12,911 nt of DNA from an uncultured Sphingobacteriales bacterium (lineage in GTDB: Bacteria; Bacteroidota; Bacteroidia; Chitinophagales; Chitinophagaceae), in the NCBI GenBank assembly GCA_946887085.1, contig CAMPKG010000058.1, positions 1-12,911 on the forward strand, read 5' to 3'. The position numbers were made by a program, and so were the translations under genes. The notes below the pieces were generated by a model. It did no database searches. It had not been told where the DNA came from and worked only from the letters and a program-made list of their open reading frames with translations. This document shows, piece by piece, positions 8,235 through 12,911 of the stretch; within the stretch, counting starts at the first letter, position 1, and each line of letters begins with the position of its first letter.

Positions 8235-8882
8235 ATGAAGAAATTTCTGACCGTAGGTGTACTGGCTCTGGGTTTACTGGCTACTCCGGCAATTGCACAA
8301 AATGATGCTAAAGCAAAAACGATACTCGAGAACGTAAGCAAAAAAGTAAACAGCCTTAAATCGCTGAAAGCCAATTTCGCGCTCTCCATAGCAGGCGGTA
8401 ACGGCAAGGTACGCGAATCAAAGAAAGGCAGCTTTTTCATGAAAGGGCCTAAGTACAAAGTAAACCTCGACGGACAGGAGATCATCTGCGATAACAAGAC
8501 CGTGTGGACCTATATGAAAGAGACCAATGAAGTGCAGGTGAGCGCCTATAATCCCAACGATCAAACCATCTCTCCTGCAAAGCTGTTCACAAACTTTTAC
8601 GATAAAGAATATGCCTATAAATACGTAGGCAAGAAAAAAGTGAACGGTAAGGACTGCGATGTAGTTATGCTCACCCCCACCAATAAGAGCAAACAGTTCA
8701 GCAAAGTGGAACTGGCGGTGGATAAGAACAGCACCATAGTAGGTGGCAATATCTGGGAAAAGAACGGTAACCAGATAAAATACGACGTCAGCGGTTTTAC
8801 ACCCAATGCCAACATCAGTGACGCTATGTTCACCTTCGACAAAAAGAAATATCCGGGTGTGGAGGTGGTAGATTTGCGATAG
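8235..8882 (+). CDS. lolA: Outer-membrane lipoprotein carrier protein LolA family
   Basis: A 215-residue periplasmic protein with a clear Sec signal peptide (MKKFLTVGVLALGLLATPAIA, cut before QND at residue 22). The mature part has the LolA layout: an N-terminal helix (ILENVSKKVNSLKSLKANFAL), then a half-barrel of short strands (GSFFMKGPKYKVNLDGQEIICDNKTVWTY) and a late VELAVDKNSTIVGG hairpin. LolA shuttles lipoproteins from the LolCDE complex across the periplasm. The position just after ftsK is a gene order I recall from other Bacteroidota genomes. An AAAGGA ribosome-binding site precedes the ATG. A near-match promoter TAATATTG (8206-8213, one base off TAnnTTTG) could give separate transcription, but read-through from ftsK is equally possible. 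The strong terminator at 8921-8967 ends the unit. Confidence 0.9.
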   Translation: MKKFLTVGVLALGLLATPAIAQNDAKAKTILENVSKKVNSLKSLKANFALSIAGGNGKVRESKKGSFFMKGPKYKVNLDGQEIICDNKTVWTYMKETNEVQVSAYNPNDQTISPAKLFTNFYDKEYAYKYVGKKKVNGKDCDVVMLTPTNKSKQFSKVELAVDKNSTIVGGNIWEKNGNQIKYDVSGFTPNANISDAMFTFDKKKYPGVEVVDLR

Positions 8883-8920
8883 CAGTTTCAGCCACGAAAG
8901 GTTTTAAATAAAATCAAGCA

Positions 8921-8967
8921 GGGCTGACCAAAAACAAATTGATATTTGGTCAGCCCTTTTTGTTTTT
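8921..8967 (+). terminator. Strong intrinsic terminator after lolA
   Basis: A perfect 12-bp stem GGGCTGACCAAA / TTTGGTCAGCCC (8921-8932 and 8945-8956) with a 12-base AT-rich loop, followed by TTTTTGTTTTT. It lies about 40 bases after the lolA stop codon and should end the ftsK-lolA transcript. Confidence 0.92.
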
Positions 8968-9049
8968 CGCCCGATGGGATTCTAATAAGCTGTATACGGT
9001 GTGAGTAGTCAAAAGTTGCCTGCTGCTGCGGCCACAAGCAAGGCTTTTG

Positions 9050-9180
9050 TTGCCACGACCTTCAGGTCGTGGAAGTCGAATTGAATTAATCGGCTTTAGC
9101 CGAACCAGCCAGGTTTAAGTGAAGAGTTCGGCTAAAGCCTTTCGTGTTTTCCGGAATCCACGGCCTCAAGGCCGTGGCAA
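9050..9180 (+). repeat. Inverted pair of two-hairpin palindromic units (REP/BIME-like)
   Basis: The left unit has the hairpins CCACGACC/GGTCGTGG (9053-9060, 9065-9072) and CGGCT/AGCCG (9091-9102). The right unit, in reverse order and orientation, has GGCT/AGCC (9130-9139) and CCACGGCC/GGCCGTGG (9158-9165, 9170-9177). The outer ends are TTGCCACG and CGTGGCAA. Between the two large hairpins the changes are paired (A-T replaced by G-C), so base-pairing has been kept while the sequence changed. The element fills most of the 290-base gap between the lolA terminator and the next gene and encodes no protein. It resembles extragenic palindrome pairs mobilised by REP-associated transposases; no transposase gene is in the window. 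Confidence 0.75.
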
Positions 9181-9192
9181 TTGAACCAGAAA

Positions 9193-9200
9193 TATTTTTG
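9193..9200 (+). promoter_or_regulatory. Possible promoter -7 element for the 9309 lipoprotein gene
   Basis: TATTTTTG fits TAnnTTTG exactly and lies between the palindromic repeat and the next gene. No good -33 TTG is found 19-20 bases upstream, where the repeat's right hairpin sits. A 7-bp hairpin AAACCCA/TGGGTTT (9208-9228) would lie in the leader. Confidence 0.3.
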
Positions 9201-9308
9201 CTCGCGAAAACCCACCAGAGTTGGGTTTAACTAAACTGATGGAGAATGGTTCCCGTTTAAATGATTCCAAAAGCCTTCATTTTTCGTCAGCTCCTTGTAT
9301 TTTTAACT

Positions 9309-9719
9309 ATGCATGCAAAGGCCACGCTAACGGGCATTGCCCTTATTTTGATTCTATTTTCGTGCAACCGTAGTAGTAAGATCAACCCAAACGATCCGCG
9401 TTTCAATTCTGGTCAGAAATTTGAGACTGGAGAACCTATAAAACCGAAGACCTTCCATTTCGGCGACCATAGTTTTGTCCTTGGCTATTCAGAACATGCT
9501 GCAACGCTGGGTATGTTCAAAGGACACAAAGAAATACTTTTCCTGACATCTCCTGATGGTAGCTTTGATTCCGTGGCGGTAACGGAATTAAACGGGGACG
9601 GCGCTGATGACTACCTGGTTTATGAACTGTTTGAAGACGGGCTAACCATTCATTCCCTAACCTCAGTGTCTCGCGATAGCTTCCGATATGAGATAGTATC
9701 TGAAGAAATAGTAGAATGA
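9309..9719 (+). CDS. Putative lipoprotein with a calcium-loop-like motif, function unknown
   Basis: I place the start at the ATG at 9309 (136 residues), not at the in-frame ATG at 9261. The shorter product begins MHAKATLTGIALILILFSC, a normal lipoprotein signal with lipobox LFSC and lipidated Cys19. The longer form would add 16 residues before it. The mature part has about 117 residues. It carries an Asp/Asn-rich loop TELNGDGADDYLVYE near its middle, which resembles the D-x-N-G-D-G-x-D calcium-binding loops of FG-GAP/VCBS repeats, but only one copy is present. No family is recognised. It ends one base before the convergent outer-membrane protein gene and has no terminator of its own. Membrane attachment is well supported; function is unknown. 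Confidence 0.72.
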   Translation: MHAKATLTGIALILILFSCNRSSKINPNDPRFNSGQKFETGEPIKPKTFHFGDHSFVLGYSEHAATLGMFKGHKEILFLTSPDGSFDSVAVTELNGDGADDYLVYELFEDGLTIHSLTSVSRDSFRYEIVSEEIVE

Positions 9720-9720
9720 G

Positions 9721-10485
9721 CTATTTGCCGCTACGCTTCTCCTCAATATCCCTCATCAATTCCATCTTCCCGGTTTCGTAATTGATCTGTTTAGGAAAGC
9801 CTATGCGGTAACGCACACCGATTGTTATAGGAATGATCATCGTTGAATAATTGAATTCTGTACCTCCGGGGTAGCTTTTATCCTCTACTGAAAAATGCAG
9901 GTTGTAATAGCGCAGTCCCGCTTCTGCATTTAAGGCGATGCGTTGTGTGGCGCGGTAGCTGACACCAAATTGCAAACCGGCATAATAACCGCGGCCGCCA
10001 TCAGGCGCCGTGTACGTAATTTCGCCTGTTGCAAAATCTGCAGCCGACCTGTGCGATGTATTCCTCGATACTGCTACACCGGCTGTAGCGCCGGCATACG
10101 CATAGGATATATCTGAGAGTTTGTATTTCGCATTCACTACTCCACCCAGCGACAACATGTATTTCGCATAACGGAAGAATCGCCCGTCGTTGCCGATCGT
10201 GTCGTTGAAATAAAACTGTGTTATAGTTGTCTGGTTTTTTAGTGTCGCGAAATAGTTGCCCACCGCGCCTACCTGCCATTTTATCCGGGCCTCAGATAAC
10301 CGGTCTACGTTGACCAGTAAGGTTGCGCCGGCCATTGGCGTTGCATTAGCGCGCTCAGCTTTATAGTAAATACTGCCGCCGGCTCCCGTGTGTACGGCCA
10401 GTCCGCCCGAAACACCTAACTCTGCCACCTGCGCATACGATGAAATACTGCCTAACAGGCAAAAGCTCAATAACCACGTCTTCAT
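9721..10485 (-). CDS. Putative outer-membrane beta-barrel protein
   Basis: A 254-residue protein with a Sec signal peptide (MKTWLLSFCLLGSISSYA, cut before QVAELG). The body is rich in Gly, Tyr and alternating hydrophobic strands, such as WQVGAVGNYFATL, YAYAGATAGVAVS, YYAGLQFGVSYRATQRIALNAEAGLRYY and MIIPITIGVRYRIGF. This is the pattern of a small 8-strand-class barrel in the OMP_b-brl group common in Bacteroidota. The last strand ends at about residue 230 and is followed by a charged 24-residue tail, so the barrel does not end on a terminal aromatic residue. The small lipoprotein gene lies 51 bases upstream on the same strand, so the two may be co-transcribed. No ligand or role can be assigned. 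Confidence 0.8.
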   Translation of the reverse strand: MKTWLLSFCLLGSISSYAQVAELGVSGGLAVHTGAGGSIYYKAERANATPMAGATLLVNVDRLSEARIKWQVGAVGNYFATLKNQTTITQFYFNDTIGNDGRFFRYAKYMLSLGGVVNAKYKLSDISYAYAGATAGVAVSRNTSHRSAADFATGEITYTAPDGGRGYYAGLQFGVSYRATQRIALNAEAGLRYYNLHFSVEDKSYPGGTEFNYSTMIIPITIGVRYRIGFPKQINYETGKMELMRDIEEKRSGK

Positions 10486-10536
10486 GGAATAAAAATTCTC
10501 GCGCGAAAATATGGCTGTTGCGTTAATGTACCAACA

Positions 10537-10794
10537 CTAACGTGCTCCGCTGCGGTTGATGTTGGTCATACCGGTATCAGAACCAGTGCCTTGTGGTGTA
10601 ACATTTATGCTGGAATCAGGATTACCCCTCGTGCCTGCAGGTATCGAAGAAGCGCTATCGGTAAAGGTGGCATTGGGATCTGTATTGAAATCATCAACCT
10701 CGTTGCTGTTGTAGCCTTCGCCGGTATCGCCACTACCACAGGCTGTTAACGCGACACAGAATACAAAACCTATACTATAAAAAAATCTCTTCAT
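10537..10794 (-). CDS. Small low-complexity lipoprotein, function unknown
   Basis: With the ATG at 10794 the product has 85 residues and begins MKRFFYSIGFVFCVALTAC, a lipoprotein signal with lipobox LTAC and lipidated Cys19. An in-frame ATG eight codons earlier (10818) would only add MAGFYKRI and is less likely. The mature 67 residues are made almost entirely of Ser, Thr, Gly, Asn, Asp and Pro, with no hydrophobic core, so they are probably disordered. The residues after Cys (GSGDTGEG) do not match the Lys/Asp-Glu surface-export signals described for some Bacteroidota. It lies upstream of the barrel gene on the same strand. I do not recognise a family. Confidence 0.65.
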   Translation of the reverse strand: MKRFFYSIGFVFCVALTACGSGDTGEGYNSNEVDDFNTDPNATFTDSASSIPAGTRGNPDSSINVTPQGTGSDTGMTNINRSGAR

Positions 10795-10972
10795 TATCCG
10801 TTTATAAAAACCGGCCACAGTATTCGTGCCAACTATTCATTAATACAGCTCTTTATATAAATATTCTCCTGTTATTCGTTATAGCCTGATTGCTAATCGC
10901 CGCAATTAGTTAAGGAAATTCCCGAAATATAAAAACCGTTTTTTCACCCTATCAAAAATAAAAACAGCCATA

Positions 10973-10980
10973 TACTTTTG
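10973..10980 (+). promoter_or_regulatory. Probable promoter -7 element for the T9SS cargo gene
   Basis: TACTTTTG fits the Bacteroidota -7 consensus TAnnTTTG in the divergent gap (10795-11063), about 84 bases before the 11064 ATG. The -33 position (around 10951) lacks TTG, so only half the promoter is supported. The rest of the gap shows a small CTAAT/ATTAG hairpin near 10893 and no other clear element. Confidence 0.42.
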
Positions 10981-11063
10981 TCACCGACGCAGCAAGGCCA
11001 CCTGCTGATAACCTTTTCAGACCCTTTCAATCATCATCATTATTCACCATTAAAAACAAAACC

Positions 11064-12857
11064 ATGATCTCATTTAGCAAACTTTCCATGAAAACGCTGC
11101 TGCTGCCCTGTTTCTTATGCACAGCATCCTTCAACGTCGCACACGCGCAGATATATCAAAACGATTACACTACCATCCACATCGACCCTAATGAAAAGCA
11201 GTGGGTAGAACAGCATGCTATCTACCGCGATGACAATGAAAAGTCCTACTACATAGCACAGGGTCTGCGCCCGCGCGATGGCAAGGAAACTTATCTCGGC
11301 ATTACAAAGTGCGACCCCGACATGAACTTCATCAGCGTATGGGAGTATTTCAACGACACAAAAAAAATGGAGATACGCACCGAAACGATCGATGAAATGT
11401 ATGGGCTCAATGCGCTCATCCTCGTGGGCCATTACGATGACCACAACGGTGTGTCAGCTCCTTTCGTCATGTCGATAGACAAATTTTCAGGCGCTGTGAA
11501 TTGGTTCAGGTGGTACCCTACCCTGGAGCTTACATCACTGGAAGCGGAAAAGGACTATGTGCTGGTAACAGGCAAGCGTCCGCTGAAATACGGTGAAGGA
11601 ATACATAAATACTCAGCATCAGCTGCCATTGTTATGCGCCTTGATCAAAACGGCGACCTTGTATGGGAACGTGAGTTCGAAGACAATAAATACGACAATG
11701 GCATTTACGAAGTAAAACAGGTATACAACGTGATGAACGACATCAAGCGCCTGGATGACAAATACTTCGTGGCTGTGGGCGCCACCAATAACTGGATCCA
11801 TAAAGAACTGCCCGATAATACATGGGATAACGACGGACTGGTTGTTTTGATCGACGCCGACGGTAACATCAACTACGCAGTATTCCTGGGCAACCTGTTA
11901 CCTTATGGAGTAGACAAGCAAGGCATCCAGTACGAACTGCTGCAACACGTAACTGTCGATAAGAATGACAAAACCATTGTGATCGCAGGCGAAAGGCTTG
12001 ACCATCCGCAATATGATATCTCTGATGAGAGCCCGGTACCCGACCAGTGGGGATTATGGGTAACAAAATTTGATCCTTACAACGTCTCTCCTGTTTGGTC
12101 ATATCGCTACCAGTTCAAAGACGATTTCTACCGCATAAGCGATCCGGAGATCGAGCACGATACAAAGAGCCGCTATGGCATCTCTTACAATTTCCCTAAA
12201 CTGAACCCTATGGTTATGAAACTTATGGACGATGGTTCAGTAATGTACCACCGCCGTCATTTTATCAGTGGCTACAACAGCGGCAATATGCAGCTCAACG
12301 ACATCGCGAAAGCGTTTGAATATACCAACATGACGGTTGTTGGCGAATTTGAACCTGATGTGAATGAGTTCATGTCGTCGTGGGGATGGAATATACAGGC
12401 CTTCGACAATATCGTGGAGAAATGCGAAATGGAGGACTATGAGGTAGATCCGAAAGAGGCTAAGTATGAACTGGATAAGGTAGAATACCGGAAATATAAA
12501 GTAGACTACAACAAAGAGGAATTCAAAGGACAAAAGATCGAACTGGTGAACAGGGTGATCTGCAAGAAAAACCTGGTTGGCTTCAAGTCTTCGTACAACG
12601 ATGATTTCACATCGACGGTATCGCAGGACATTGAAAATGGCAATGTCCTGGTACAAACCCGCCGCTCAGGTATCGGTGCCAATACGGCCACCGGCTATAA
12701 AGCCGTGATGTTCAATGCGCTCGGCCAGCAGGTAATGCAGACAGAAAACTTCAGCGACAACTACAGGCTGAACGTATCAAACCTGCCCGCGGGCATCTAT
12801 TACCTGCAGGTGACCGATGGTCGCTCGCGCCAGGCGCATACAGTATTCGTACGCTAG
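11064..12857 (+). CDS. T9SS-exported propeller-like protein with C-terminal sorting domain
   Basis: A 597-residue secreted protein. A Sec signal ends in AHA before Gln29; an alternative in-frame ATG at 11088 (MKTLLLPCF) gives a tighter signal peptide. The C-terminus (about residues 520-597) has the type IX secretion sorting domain pattern, with MFNALGQQV followed by NVSNLPAGIYYLQVTDG and a short basic end, as in TIGR04183. The product would therefore cross the outer membrane by T9SS and be released or held at the surface. The body shows about five or six repeats of a 'hydrophobic-V-G, then D-x-x-G-x-hydrophobic-W' type, at about 117-150, 166-203, 234-275, 304-348 and 377-400, consistent with beta-propeller blades. 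A Lys/Glu-rich stretch (450-505) separates them from the sorting domain. No enzymatic motif is seen. Confidence 0.88.
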   Translation: MISFSKLSMKTLLLPCFLCTASFNVAHAQIYQNDYTTIHIDPNEKQWVEQHAIYRDDNEKSYYIAQGLRPRDGKETYLGITKCDPDMNFISVWEYFNDTKKMEIRTETIDEMYGLNALILVGHYDDHNGVSAPFVMSIDKFSGAVNWFRWYPTLELTSLEAEKDYVLVTGKRPLKYGEGIHKYSASAAIVMRLDQNGDLVWEREFEDNKYDNGIYEVKQVYNVMNDIKRLDDKYFVAVGATNNWIHKELPDNTWDNDGLVVLIDADGNINYAVFLGNLLPYGVDKQGIQYELLQHVTVDKNDKTIVIAGERLDHPQYDISDESPVPDQWGLWVTKFDPYNVSPVWSYRYQFKDDFYRISDPEIEHDTKSRYGISYNFPKLNPMVMKLMDDGSVMYHRRHFISGYNSGNMQLNDIAKAFEYTNMTVVGEFEPDVNEFMSSWGWNIQAFDNIVEKCEMEDYEVDPKEAKYELDKVEYRKYKVDYNKEEFKGQKIELVNRVICKKNLVGFKSSYNDDFTSTVSQDIENGNVLVQTRRSGIGANTATGYKAVMFNALGQQVMQTENFSDNYRLNVSNLPAGIYYLQVTDGRSRQAHTVFVR

Positions 12858-12881
12858 TTAATTTCCGATCTTCGGGTGGCC

Positions 12882-12911
12882 AGTGGCCGGCTGTTATGGC
12901 CGGCCACTTTT
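12882..12911 (+). terminator. Intrinsic terminator after the T9SS cargo gene (cut by window end)
   Basis: A perfect 10-bp stem AGTGGCCGGC / GCCGGCCACT (12882-12891, 12899-12908) with a 7-base loop, then TTT up to the last base. It lies 24 bases after the stop codon; the rest of the T-run is outside the window. Confidence 0.85.

Noticed and set aside
9011..9047. Imperfect inverted repeat AAAAG...CTTTT with GCCTGCT/AGCAAGGC
   Set aside because: The stem needs bulges and conflicting pairings, and no second copy is seen, so it is not listed as a repeat or terminator.

Overview
The window looks like chromosomal DNA of a Bacteroidota bacterium, most likely in or near the Chitinophagaceae. The evidence is a partial 16S rRNA gene of Bacteroidota type, promoters of the Bacteroidota form (TTG, about 19 bases, TAnnTTTG) instead of TATAAT boxes, a C-terminal type IX secretion (T9SS) sorting domain, and many Sec or lipoprotein signal peptides. 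The genus cannot be fixed by eye.

Layout. Bases 1-540 are the 5' third of a 16S rRNA gene on the minus strand, running off the left edge. Its upstream region (541-1265) has no protein gene. It holds a leader with small hairpins, a boxA-like element, a tRNA-like scar, three tandem promoters firing towards the 16S gene, and three DnaA-box-like nonamers. Bases 1266-5341 are a minus-strand two-gene unit, an ATP-dependent DNA ligase followed by its partner DEXH helicase, with stop and start overlapping (TGATG). It is a reduced form of the bacterial ligase-associated DNA-damage module. Bases 5342-5547 separate it from the divergent ftsK and carry an inverted pair of G-rich palindromes, one of which supplies the ligase ribosome-binding site. 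Bases 5548-8882 hold ftsK (DNA translocase) and lolA (periplasmic lipoprotein carrier), closed by a strong terminator at 8921-8967.

Bases 8968-9260 contain a 131-bp inverted pair of two-hairpin repeat units. After that comes a small envelope region: a lipoprotein with a calcium-loop-like motif (9309-9719, plus), an outer-membrane beta-barrel protein (9721-10485, minus), a tiny low-complexity lipoprotein (10537-10794, minus), and a large T9SS-exported protein with propeller-like repeats (11064-12857, plus), followed by a terminator cut by the window end.

How the genes work together: the ligase and helicase probably act in one DNA repair pathway; FtsK handles chromosome segregation at division; LolA serves lipoprotein traffic; the right-hand genes encode exported products without assigned function. 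I found no clear new multi-gene system. The most unusual material is non-coding: the triple rRNA promoter, the tRNA scar, the DnaA-box cluster and the two families of palindromic repeats.
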